From contig NC_087069.1 in assembly GCF_963678635.1 (NCBI RefSeq), forward strand, positions 22,476,360 to 22,540,359: a stretch of DNA of 64,000 bases. Direction: 5' to 3'. Shown here piece after piece: positions 45,801-53,189 of the stretch. Numbering within the stretch: the first letter of the stretch is position 1; each line of letters opens with the position of its first letter. The stretch comes from Symsagittifera roscoffensis (Eukaryota; Xenacoelomorpha; Acoela; Convolutidae). A program made the translations under genes and the position numbers. The notes beneath the pieces were generated by a model. It made no database searches. It was not told where the DNA came from and was given only the letters and a program-made list of their open reading frames with translations.

Positions 45801-46898
45801 GCAGTTTATAAAATGAAAAAATATTTTAAATAGACTTTCAGTAATTGAATTTTGGAAAAAAAACATCAAAAGTAGGAGCTGGAAAAGAGCTGTAAAATCA
45901 ATCATTACACAAAAAATTAATGCTCATGCGAGGAGGGGGAAAGACAAAAGATCCTTAAGTTTTTTAACCCTGTTCACCAGTCTTGCAGGAAAGCGTTTTT
46001 GCTCTCGATGCGCCGATAATGGAAAAGCCGAGTCTTTCACTTTTGTGCTGCTTTTTTATAGATAAAACGGATCCAGGAAAAATTTTTGTCGAAGTTAGTG
46101 ACCACGACCAGTTCCGAGAACCACGACCCGAAGCATCCAAAAATATCAAGGTTTCTTACAAAAAAATCAACGCTTCTTACAGAATCCATCCTCAGTATGA
46201 TCCAAAAACTCTTGATCACGACATTGCTCTGGTTTACTTGAGGAGAAAAAGTCCCAGGCGGAAGAGTATAAAGCTTTGCCACCAAGAAGTCAAAAGCCAA
46301 TATCCACTAACTACTCAAGGGCTGGGGAGGATCTTTTATGATGGCGAAAAGCCAGGTGCAGTTCAAGAAATCACGTGGAATGATGTTTCATCTTTTCAGT
46401 GCCCATTTGAGTATGTTTCCAGTTATTTATGCCCCTAGTCTTCCATGTTTCCGTTTTCACGTAAAACAAGCTATAACAATTTTAAAAACTGTTCATATGG
46501 CAGTTTTCATGAAGAAAACGTTTTTAAAGTCGAATCTGTTCACCTGTTTAATTACGCTTACGCTTTAGAACACAAAAAGTTAATTTAAATGGTTAGATAG
46601 GTTCCGAAAAAATTAAGGGAGACTGTAAAGGAGCATGTAAACGATCAAATTGTATTTGCTGAACACATGTATTTTCAGGTCTCTCAACTTGACTGGAAAT
46701 GTCTGCTTTCTTGGGAGCAATTTGAGTCGCGATAGATACCGCACATGCTCAGGAGATAAAGGGGGACCTGTGTATAAAGTTGCAAACAACCAACCCCTAT
46801 GCCTCTACTCTTTAGTGAGTGGTGGAAACATTTGCAAGGGGTCAATTTTCGGACCACGGTTATGTCACTACACTGCTTGGATCAAAACAGTCTGGTAA
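27632..46898 (+). CDS. Trypsin-fold serine protease homologue (3 exons)
   Basis: Exons 27,632-27,875, 46,062-46,410 and 46,679-46,898 join in frame to 270 codons plus TAA. Donors are GTTAGC and GTATGT; acceptors are CTTTTTTATAG and TATTTTCAG. The product is an S1A chymotrypsin-fold protein with an N-terminal hydrophobic, probably secretory, signal (about 9-21). The His motif SAHC is at 75-78, with catalytic His77 and the partner Cys62. The Asp motif HDIALVYL has catalytic Asp135. The nucleophile motif reads CSGDKGGP, so Ser is replaced by Lys225 (codon AAA, 46,758-46,760). The usual IVGG activation site is not evident (DIGG is the nearest). Arg sits at the primary specificity position 189. 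It is therefore probably a secreted, catalytically dead homologue that binds rather than cuts. Family length is normal (usual 240-280). Expression cannot be judged from sequence. Confidence 0.82.
27895..28090. repeat. MITE-like repeat in intron 1
   Basis: Diverged, reverse-orientation relative of 27,128-27,302, recognised by TTTATGGTGTAACGAGGGGT and a downstream GACCGAACATGTTTACC. No coding capacity. Confidence 0.5.
28425..28441. repeat. Poly-C tract
   Basis: Run of about 17 C in the intron, next to a stretch with no feature that I can support (28,090-28,680). Its length may be unreliable. Confidence 0.8.
28686..29004 (-). repeat. Small BEL-like LTR, lower copy
   Basis: About 320 bp that repeats at 29,107-29,425 with period about 421. 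On the minus strand it starts near TGTTCTGGCTAG, directly after a GGGGCGAGGA purine stretch that has the position of a polypurine tract. It probably is the 3' LTR of a collapsed element. Confidence 0.6.
29005..29106 (-). pseudogene. BEL integrase C-terminus remnant between two LTRs
   Basis: About 100 bp whose DNA (AGAGCGAGAAGAGGTAAGAG, then CCAAGGTCAGCCGGGTCAGC) aligns with the integrase C-terminus in the 1,033-bp units (GGAGCGAGAAAGAGTGCGAG, then CACGATCGGTCGGGTG). It is all that remains of the internal region of a second, diverged BEL family. Confidence 0.5.
29107..29425 (-). repeat. Small BEL-like LTR, upper copy
   Basis: This is the partner of 28,686-29,004. The minus-strand outer edge reads TGTTCTCGCTAG near 29,425. 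It contains the same GCGCCTGAACAAG string as the lower copy. Confidence 0.6.
29515..29690. repeat. MITE-like repeat, reverse orientation
   Basis: Relative of 27,128-27,302, recognised by CCCTTTTTCCTTCCCCTCAC, ATAATGTAATGAGTGGTTTT and GACCAAATATG. Confidence 0.5.
30290..30589 (-). pseudogene. BEL/Pao integrase C-terminus, element II
   Basis: Broken frames encode the post-core integrase domain (SRGHYSLARFKSLNYGNDSI-like), colinear with the intact frames of the 1,033-bp units. Its last codons overlap the start of the LTR: the purine stretch CTTTGGGGGCGGAG precedes TGTTAGCGCGGC. Confidence 0.65.
30590..31369 (-). pseudogene. BEL/Pao integrase core, element II
   Basis: A 259-codon open frame carries the BEL/Pao integrase pattern. 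HPCTLFRKRKSKVITPMMAD is the HHCC-linker end. NCGEDYLGPFNVTIRES holds the first catalytic Asp. GFLFTCMTTRAVHLEVLS and FFARRGTPYLAWADIDTSF hold the second Asp. SLNNSRLTPISPDPNDLELL then TLNHFLLGQ follow. The enzyme joins element cDNA to host DNA. The region that should carry the catalytic Glu (after KAQPGNSNHPLE) does not match, so the copy is probably dead despite being open. This piece is exactly what the 1,033-bp units lack. Confidence 0.85.
31651..32175 (-). pseudogene. BEL/Pao RNase H domain, element II
   Basis: A 174-codon frame reads IIKLELQAALLTSRL, then NLYMWTDGATELQCL (the WTDS.T.L.W RNase H motif with its Asp), then DEWFHISSGGDYPADIGTRG and ISAEALNESGWFKGSLLL. This is the RNase H C-terminal half and the linker to integrase. 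Unlike the tandem units it has no TAA at the QLPVF position. The N-terminal part is in another frame at 32,344-32,529. A GC-poor insertion of about 150 bp (about 32,180-32,335) separates them and includes a repeated ATCGGTGCTACTCTACYTGG block. Confidence 0.8.
32344..32529 (-). pseudogene. BEL/Pao RNase H N-terminal part, element II
   Basis: The 61-codon frame reads GELQEKFTELQACLPIFGRL and HTFGDSTKDVFCPVALLSG. The FGDS motif supplies the first RNase H carboxylate. It is homologous to 18,277-18,462 and its three array relatives. Confidence 0.75.
32887..34240 (-). pseudogene. BEL/Pao gag, element II
   Basis: The frame at 32,887-33,294 ends with KAIAEFEFHGIIHKDALKTL then NRKFGQQQTVVNAHL, the BEL/Pao Gag core after the LTGKA motif (here degraded). 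Upstream pieces in broken frames (33,300-34,240) are homologous to the N-terminal region of gag copies I, III and IV. It is interrupted many times. Confidence 0.65.
34240..36040 (-). mobile_element. BEL/Pao 5' LTR/leader, element II
   Basis: It carries the GACAACCCC motif at 34,267 and 34,938, the CCACAAAACAATATCCTTCC block at 34,850, and the LTR head ending GACGCTTAGTTAGCCACGCT at 36,038. Part of the middle is replaced by unrelated sequence (35,350-35,500) relative to copies I and IV. Confidence 0.6.
36041..36800. other. Gene-free interval between BEL elements
   Basis: AT-rich intronic sequence. I see no coding potential and no named repeat. Homology to the BEL LTR resumes near 36,820. Confidence 0.6.
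36820..37214 (-). repeat. BEL/Pao 3' LTR head, element III
   Basis: It aligns with 26,735-27,126, 29,890-30,288, 35,630-36,030 and 43,395-43,770 (shared GGACGGTCG, CAATAAGTTGA, CATCAACTACGGCCAAC). It leads into the integrase end at 37,215. Confidence 0.65.
37215..37279. other. Micro-inversion with 16-bp inverted arms
   Basis: The arms GCCGATCGCAAAACTC (37,215-37,230) and GAGTTTTGCGATCGGC (37,264-37,279) flank 33 bp containing CTCGCTCCTTTGGGGGCGGA. In every other copy (18,665, 19,700, 20,733, 21,766, 30,300) this stretch reads in the opposite sense. Confidence 0.85.
37280..37790 (-). pseudogene. BEL/Pao integrase C-terminus, element III
   Basis: It continues colinearly with the integrase C-terminus of the other copies (GTGTACTCGCCGGTTGCCG, then CTCAATCATCCAAACGAGAT). 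It extends into the SLNNRLLT-type segment at about 37,640. All frames are broken. It is joined near 37,790 directly to gag, so RT, RNase H and most of integrase are missing. Confidence 0.65.
37791..38640 (-). pseudogene. BEL/Pao gag N-terminal part, element III
   Basis: Minus-strand frames at 37,850-38,415 include SASMTSSNRSRELKIATLRR and EEIEQQNEAKFCFKQQN, a charged, Glu/Gln/Lys-rich segment that looks coiled-coil-forming. BEL/Pao Gag proteins often start with such a region. It is 85-90% similar to element IV at 40.5-41.4 kb. The conserved capsid core is absent. Confidence 0.6.
38641..39870 (-). mobile_element. BEL/Pao leader region, element III
   Basis: It contains the GACAACCCC-type motif at 38,724, 39,627 and 39,806, the CCACAAAACAAAATCAA block (39,227) and the CTATCTCTCAGCTTTCGGGG block (39,338). 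It ends at about 39,870, where element IV gag begins, without an LTR head. Confidence 0.6.
39871..41460 (-). pseudogene. BEL/Pao gag, element IV
   Basis: The frame at 39,770-40,111 reads LLTGKAKNDNAEFAYSGMLC then PQKLVNAHLDTLKNVPL. This is the BEL/Pao Gag core (TGKA..I....Y.....A...L...FG.P..vv.A.L). The frame at 40,498-40,947 holds the N-terminal part, a Ser/Lys-rich segment ending TLAQPPSKVKI. Stops separate the pieces. The order and strand agree with gag copies I-III. Confidence 0.7.
41461..43781 (-). mobile_element. BEL/Pao 5' LTR/leader, element IV
   Basis: The best counterpart of copy I's leader: the motif occurs at 41,549, 42,465 and 42,647. It also has a CCACAAAATAATATCATTCC block (42,056), the CACTATAGTG palindrome (43,198), and the outer LTR end GACGCATAGTGAGCCGCGCTAA at 43,781, where homology stops sharply. 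Confidence 0.65.
43840..44374 (+). pseudogene. Merlin/ISXO2-type DDE transposase, broken
   Basis: The plus strand encodes the DDE domain of an IS1595/ISXO2-like transposase, the type used by animal Merlin elements to cut and paste DNA. Motifs in order: IGGKIKTVEIDES with the first catalytic Asp (43,884-43,886); EQWVFGGI in another frame; SKLISDEWKSYNDIGKCGYK with the second Asp; YTVRHCENFLDP; and GSTNRVEGMWKIAKFENRKR with the conserved Glu. It ends at TTTTAA 44,374. The frame shifts at an A11 run (43,901-43,911) and again at a T8 run (43,983-43,990), with one stop between them. The N-terminal DNA-binding part is missing. It begins just beyond the BEL LTR edge at 43,781. Confidence 0.8.
44376..44972. 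mobile_element. TIR-bounded non-autonomous element
   Basis: The left end is GGGGGACTAGAAAAGAGCCC continuing AATTTT (44,376-44,401). The right end is its near inverse, AAAATTGGGCTCTTTT then CCGTCTCCCCC (44,945-44,972). The 597-bp unit has no credible coding sequence and starts two bases after the transposase stop. No clear target-site duplication. Confidence 0.6.
45030..45340. repeat. Two MITE-like repeat copies in direct orientation
   Basis: Copies at about 45,030-45,130 and 45,230-45,340 share ATTGATTCTTATGTGAGGTG / AATGATGCTCGTTTGAGATG before a G-run and AAAAAGA(GCC). A third, shorter piece lies at 45,880-45,955. Confidence 0.55.
45880..45955. repeat. MITE-like repeat fragment before exon 2
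   Basis: The piece reads AATCAATCATTACACAAAAA, then TTAATGCTCATGCGAGGAGG and GGGAAAGACAAAAGATC. It is about 110 bp upstream of the exon 2 acceptor. Confidence 0.5.
46062..46410 (+). CDS. Serine protease homologue, exon 2 (Asp exon)
   Basis: It follows a pyrimidine-rich acceptor (CTGCTTTTTTATAG) and completes the phase-1 codon. It carries VEVSDHDQF, ASYRIHPQYDPKTLDHDIAL and a basic SPRRKS loop. It ends CCATTTGA before GTATGT in phase 2. The open frame upstream to 45,983 belongs to the intron. Confidence 0.85.
46679..46898 (+). CDS. Serine protease homologue, exon 3 (former Ser exon)
   Basis: It follows TATTTTCAG and reads LTGNVCFLGSNLSRDRYRTC then SGDKGGPVYKV. It continues with SLVSGGNICKG and the terminal helix HYTAWIKTVW before TAA. 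The last helix pattern (Y-x-x-W-I) is standard for S1A enzymes, so the domain is complete apart from the lost Ser. Confidence 0.88.
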
Positions 46899-47540
46899 TT
46901 AACTATTACGATGTGATTGGATTTTTGGTTCTTAAAAAAATTGATGTTTGTCTATACAAAAAGGACAAAAGATGCGTACACAAAATTCCTATCGCTTCTT
47001 TTTTATTGGAATTTGAAGACCAAGGTTTTTTGGTGGTGACATGAATCCCGAGGAATTTCTCTAGCGTCCTTTTTTTTGTCAGTTGACTCCGGTGACTTTT
47101 TTTTTTCAACGCTTGATTCGAAAAAGTTTCTGAGAACATTTAGACATGCTTTTGAACCAGCATCGCAACTACCAGCGATAATCGATTATATTGTTATGTT
47201 GATAACCTCTTGAATGACTTAGAGTATTAGCTCGAAGGAAGCAGGTGGGTTGGTGATTGGTTAGATTAATTTTGGGGGTAAGGCGACGAGGGGTAAGAAT
47301 GAAGGTTATAAATTGGAGGTACGGGAGTGTCGGGGAGTGTCGGGGTTGTTAAAAAAGACGAGAAAGAAAAATTTTCAATCGTTAGGAAGATATCATTTGC
47401 AAAATTTATTGGTACGTGAGTGGGTTAAGAAATCGAGTTGAATGTAGGAACGATGAACAATTTTAATTCAATTATTTGACAAAACCGTATAGTAAGTTTA
47501 TAAGATGGGATCTGTGGAATCCGGAAACGGGAACATACTT
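46899..47540. other. 3' flank of protease-homologue gene
   Basis: No gene is seen. A clear AATAAA is not present close to the stop. A G-rich stretch with GGGAGTGTCGGGGAGTGTCG lies at 47,322-47,346, and a small ATCGATTATA piece at 47,176-47,190. Confidence 0.5.
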
Positions 47541-47544
47541 GTGC

Positions 47545-48310
47545 TTTTTCATACACTTGAGTTTGGTGCTGCAATGCTGCATACACCGATAATTTATATA
47601 AATGTCTGATGAGATCGTTGTAAGGATCAAACTCCGCTTAAGAAAACAAAAACAGTATAATGCACGATTACAGCAACGTTTTCCAATTTCTTTTTGATCA
47701 TAAGGCATGCTCTAACACTATGGGGTTCAATTATTTGTCAGATTCTTAGAATTGTTTTGCAGCTTTCGAAAATGTGGTATCAAAATTAATAAGTTGCTAA
47801 TTTTTGTGTGTCCTGTAGAGTCTGATAGTTTTTTTTTTATTATACATCACGTAATACGCCCATGAAGTTCTGTGGCTTGTTATTTGCAAATTTTTTATTG
47901 GAATACTGCTTGGCCCAATCTCAGATTAAGAGTTCAATAATAAGAACTAGTAGTAATGGTTTTGCCCTTATGTGTGAAGAAAAAGTTAAGGATTCAACAG
48001 AAGGACATTTTTCGACAATTTGACTGTAGGTTTTACTCAACTTTTTCTATTTTGTCGAAAACTAAGAGGAAAAACCTGTAGATGAGGAATAGATCGAACA
48101 ATTAAAACATTATTGTCAAACGGAAACAAGAAAGAAAACTTAGATCTATAAAAAAGGCAACTTTGTTGTTCAATCGGAAGAAAATATTCTAGGAATAATC
48201 AACGTACAAACGGCATTGCCCTAACTTTTGAAGCATAAGATACCGCCTTATAAAACGTCTTATTTGAGTAAGTTTTCCTGAAAAGCAATCTCCTAAATGT
48301 ACATAACCAT
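47545..48310. repeat. Dispersed duplication, copy A
   Basis: About 770 bp with a diverged direct partner at 50,880-51,655. Landmarks: AAGGCATGCTCTAACACTATGGG and TCGAAAACTAAGAG shared in order, ending GTAAGTTTTCCTGAAAAGCA. No coding potential. Confidence 0.75.
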
Positions 48311-50130
48311 TTCATTTGAAAAAAAGGAACTGATCGAAAGAAATTCCCTGGCATAAACGGCTATGCAACAGTTTCAGAATAACACTTCCTAAAACCAAAA
48401 AATTGATCTGTTAACCGTGTCCGTGAAACTTATCAAACTGTCTCGAAAACTAGCAATTAGAAAATTAGTAGAATATAAGTTTCTGATTAAGGGTTCAATT
48501 GTAAACACCATGTTCCGGAGATCTTCATTGCATACCTTTTCACACTTTATTATGGTAGAGTAACCCAAAAAAAGACTTAGCTTGTTAATACAAAATTTTT
48601 TGTGTCCTCTGTTTCATACTGTTTTGTGTAGTGCATTAGCCTAACTAATTTGTCTGGTCTATTTTAAAGACCGGTAAATCGGTACTTTTTTTAAAGAAAT
48701 TTCCAAAACTGGGAGCAAGTTTTAAAAAATCATTGCTCGTCACGCAAAACCTTATTCCTTTATCAGTATAACCTTTCTCGGAAAACAATTTGTTGCATAC
48801 AGTTTTCTCATCAATTTTTCACACAAAACAACCAAAAATCTTAATGAGTGTCTGCGTAAAATTTTTCTGATGTAATGTAACAAGATAAGAACAGGTCACA
48901 GTTTTCAACCACTATGAAGATTAATTATGTTTGTAATAGCTTTATTAAACCGTCAACCAATTTTAAATAAAATCGGATAATTTGAACTGAAAAATCTCTA
49001 ATGAATATAGCGTTTCTCTAGGCTCTAGGCTTTTTTTCTTTTCTTCCTTTTATAACTCCTTACCCCAGCTTCTTTTACCTCTTCCCATCTTAACTACAAA
49101 AATACTAGTGTAGTGGGATTGGCTATATACGTGTCAAGAAACTAGCCAGGGGAGGGGGTTGAAGGCAAAGCGCATGCTCTTTTACCGTTTCTTTTTACCC
49201 TCGATAAAATGGACGTTTTCGGGATCTCTTCTTTCCAGCACCTGAGTTCAATGGATATTAATCGATTATAATGAGAAACTGCTGTCTAAAAATGTTGTCA
49301 TTATAATCCTTTATTGCTGCGAAATTAGACCACGAGTTTGATCATATTTTTAGAATAATCAATTTTTTTTCTGCACACATTTCATTAAAATTCGTTTTAA
49401 TGGATTGTAATCCATTTAAAATTCAGTATAATTGATTATAAGTTATTATAATCTGTACACTTTTTTTTGCAGAACTTTCTTTTAAACTTGCGACATTTCT
49501 GCGTTACTCACGGCCTACTCAAAATCTAAACCTACTCAAATTAACGCTCACCCCTCATTTTGCCCCAATCCACGTTCAACTCCCCCCCCCCCCCTCACAA
49601 CCGAAAATAAATCACTCCCCTGCATTTCTCTCTACGCCCAGCCCCATGTTTACTGAAGTTTGCCACCAACCCGAAACCCCCAAAGGGTAAACTCTTCGGG
49701 GTTCGGGAAGGGGGGCTTGTAAACTGGGGAAAGGGGGTGAGGTGGTGGATAGAAGTGTAGAAAAAGTAGATAAAACTTAAATTCAATCCTAGTTGAAAAC
49801 TAAAAATAAAAGCAAATGCACGAAAAGGAACTTTGAAAAAAATGCAAAAATCATGAAATCTTTTAAAATTCATTATTCAATTTTTATTGGTTTATAATCG
49901 TTTATAATCGGTTACAAGGGGTTTTATTGTTATAAAAATACTAGAATAATAATCCAGTTTTGATAAAAATCTATTAATTATATTTTATAGATACTGATTA
50001 TAAAATGCGGACATAATCAAATTTCCACGGAATTTCAGTGCGGGTTTCTTTATGATGTCAGAATTGGAAAAATGAGAAAAATTATCATAAATTTTCAAAC
50101 TTCAAAAAAAACATCTGGATTAATTGAATC
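48311..50130. other. Gene-free AT-rich interval with repeats
   Basis: No gene is seen. It holds two diverged AT palindromic repeats (about 49,255-49,460 and 49,880-50,010) and a poly-C run at 49,580-49,594. Confidence 0.6.
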
Positions 50131-50138
50131 AGGGATAA

Positions 50139-50368
50139 TCGGACAGACGTGCCATGCTACGACGACTTCAGTTGCACACTTGGACTGATTTGTAACCACA
50201 TGACTGATACCTGTGAGGCTATCGAAGAGCCAACTCAATCGGCTCCGAGCACTACCCTCGATATGCAGACTGCCCATACTAACCAGGCTACCGATCCTGG
50301 CCATACTAACCTGGATGTGGATAATCAGACTACCCAGGTGTTCCAGACTACGCAGCAACTTGGGAGTA
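50139..50368 (+). CDS. Orphan Cys-rich exon candidate
   Basis: After an AG at TCGGACAG a frame reads VPCYDDFSCTLGLICNHMTD then TCEAIEEPTQS, a four-cysteine module with spacing C-x5-C-x6-C-x6-C. A Thr/Asn/Gln-rich low-complexity tail with repeated HTN and QTT follows. A possible donor GTAAGA occurs at about 50,369. The block is GC-richer than its surroundings and its DNA is internally repetitive (CATACTAACC twice). Small cysteine modules with a Thr-rich tail are common in secreted animal proteins, so an exon of an extracellular protein is plausible. I see no neighbouring exon and no start, so it may be an isolated relic. Confidence 0.35.
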
Positions 50369-50879
50369 GTAAGATGCCAAATAAAATCTTGAATTTATCT
50401 GGCTCTTTCAACATAAACATTCATTTAAACTAGACATTAATTTCAAAGTTAAACTAGACATTCTTTTCATAGATATTCAGTTCAACATAGACCTTCCTTT
50501 AAATATGAAGTGGATTTAATTTTTCAATTGTTTACCAAACTAAGAATCCAAGTTCCAATTAATATATTTACCCAAACTAGTCTCGATAAAAGTCGATTAG
50601 TAGAAATTAAAGGTATAGCAACAAAAGCAGATTATTGGCAAAAAGTGTGGCCTCTTTTCTTCACAGCCCGCCAATGCTCTGAGTTTTGGTTATTAAAAAA
50701 GACCAAGCTTTTAAGAAAGTCTTACGCACGACTGAAAATTGACATTTCGTAAATCGGCTATTTTAGGAGTGAAAATTAGGCACGCAAAATATATTTTAAT
50801 ATGACATCAACTTCCAATTGTTTAAACCATTTCAGAGATGATCGACAAATAAAAGTTTTATAATCATTTACTAAAGTTA

Positions 50880-51655
50880 TTTATGTGTATGAAGTTTGAG
50901 TTTGGTGTTGTAATGCTGCATATACCAATAAATTATTTAAATGTCTGATGCGATGGGCGGAAGGTTAAACTCCGTAAATGAAAACAAAAACAGTATAGAG
51001 CACGACTACAACAACGTTTTCAAATTCTTGTTTGATGAAAAGGCATGCTCTAACTCTATGGGGTTCGATTTTTTCAGATTCTGTGGATTTTTTTTTGTTT
51101 TTTTTTCGCGGCTTTCAAAAAAGTGGTATCAATTGAAAAATTGGATAAATTTTGTGTGTCCAGTAGAATCTGCCAGTCTTTTTTTTACTTAAGATCACAT
51201 TAAGCACCCTTGGAAATATCTACTGGGGGAACTTCGTGAAGTTCTACGGCTTTTTTTTCTGGAAAGTTTTATACTGGAAAACTACTCGGCCAATCTCCAT
51301 TTAATAGTTCGAATTTAAGAACTAGCAGTATGTGTTTCCTCCGCGAAAATGGCTTTGTCTTTAAGTTAATAGAAAAGTTAAAGCCTCAACAGAAAGACAG
51401 TTTTCGACAGCTTGACTGTAGGTTTTGCTCAACTTTCTCTATTTGGTCGAAAACTAAGAGACCAAACGTAAAGATAAGGGTTAGAATGAAAAACAAGGAA
51501 GTAGACATTTTTGATTTTTAAGCGGAAGAAATTGTTCTAAAAATGATCCCAGTAAAATGTCAATATCGTCCCTGTAAGAAGTCAAGATGCCGCCTTAGTT
51601 AAAGGTTTTTTTTGGTAAGTTTTCCTGAAAAGCAATCTCCAGAATCTATGATCAG
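50880..51655. repeat. Dispersed duplication, copy B
   Basis: Partner of 47,545-48,310, about 3.35 kb away in the same orientation. Short indels and roughly 20% substitutions separate them. Confidence 0.75.
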
Positions 51656-53160
51656 CGCTTAAATAGCTTAAGGAAAACATCATGTGGCGTGAACCAATTT
51701 CAAAACTTGTTGCTGCAGATCTTGAACTCATGTTACTAGAGAAGCTGACCAATTTTCCTATATGGGACTTTCCTGTGGAAGAACCGAACCATGAAAATTC
51801 ACCGCAGACAACTTAGTGAGAACGCGAAGCGAGAATCAGACCAGATAAAAAAGAGGCCAGCATAAAATGAGATCCTTAGAGAAGGTAGCTAAAACAGAAC
51901 ATCCTAAATCTTAAAAAACGTACCGTGCAACTTGGTGGCTAGAAGTATCAAATTCCACGGTTTTCAGCCATTGGGCAAAACAGAAAAAAAACGCAGAAAA
52001 AAACTCAAAAGACCCATAAATGAGCTTTTGGAACTGCTGAAAGATATATTTAAGGCCACCGTGAAATGAATTTCGATTCCTTCTCCCAGTTTTCTCAGAA
52101 GTAAACGATATCGGAACAAACTACAACGAAACAACCATTCGCGACGAAAACCCAGAAACATGAATTTAACCGCAGGTGAGTAGTCAGTTTTTTTCTGGAG
52201 AAAACTGGCGAAATTGAACTGGACGAGGCCAAAGAGGTACTTCAATTGTGCGAACGTTTAGGATCGAAATCGAAAGACAATGGGTACTGGATGGTCGAAA
52301 AAGAAATGCAGAAGGTCAATTCATACCCTGAGCCGGGAGTCAGAATAAATGTTTGTCAGGGCTAACGACAGTTTAGCCAATATTGTGTCAAGATGGACAC
52401 CCCATTTTATTGTAACAAGTCAATCTGGGATCCGAATCAATTCACATCCACACTGGTTACTGTAATCCAGATAATACGATTGTGATGACTGAGTCGACTA
52501 GAAGCGAACAGTCAACCAACAAGCATCAAGACGGTATGACGAATATCCTCAAAAAATCTAAGCTAGAAAAAAGTGTAAACAGTTTTTGAAAGTTTTACAC
52601 CCCTGCTTTTGGCCATGAAACCAGATTCTTCAGAACCCAGCAAGCTGATGATTTTTCCCGTTTCAAATTGTGGAACAAATTTTTGTTTTTGTACATCTGA
52701 AGCCAGTTTAACCTTGAAAAAGCGTAATGTGACAGAAACAAACTAAATACCAAAAAAAGAGAAAAATCATATGACATAAGGGAATCAGTTTTTTTGAACT
52801 CCCCCAACTGGACCGATGCAAGAATTTCAACTCAATTTCAATAAAAACACGAGACTATGCACAAGAACGTTAGTTCAATGAAACATATGGTGGACCGACT
52901 AAATCCCACAGCACCTTTGCTCCAACAAAATATGAGAATTGTTTTTGTGTCCAAGTTGCCAATTCATACCAACAATCATTACAACAATTGCAGACGAGAA
53001 TAACAAAAATAAAAATACTTTTGTCCTTTTTAGACAAAATGCTTCTGGAATCAGTTCTAAATAGTATTTATATCTTATTATTTTACTGATAAAACTATCA
53101 CTACAAAATATTTCTAATGTACCAATCTGATTCCATCTCTAATATTGACACTTATTTGTA
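51656..53160. other. Gene-free AT-rich interval
   Basis: I see no supported gene. Short ORFs here are not conserved-looking and overlap in opposing frames. Confidence 0.5.
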
Positions 53161-53161
53161 A

Positions 53162-53189
53162 GTGCTGAAACTACTTGTAGTTTCAGCAC
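53162..53189. repeat. Perfect 13-bp inverted repeat
   Basis: GTGCTGAAACTAC (53,162-53,174) and GTAGTTTCAGCAC (53,177-53,189) are separated by TT, giving a tight hairpin. Confidence 0.9.

Noticed and set aside
45983-46061. Frame upstream of exon 2 (with ATG at 46,019) as an alternative gene start
   Set aside because: It lacks a signal segment and the His motif. A strong acceptor at 46,061 and phase agreement with exon 1 explain the coding start better.
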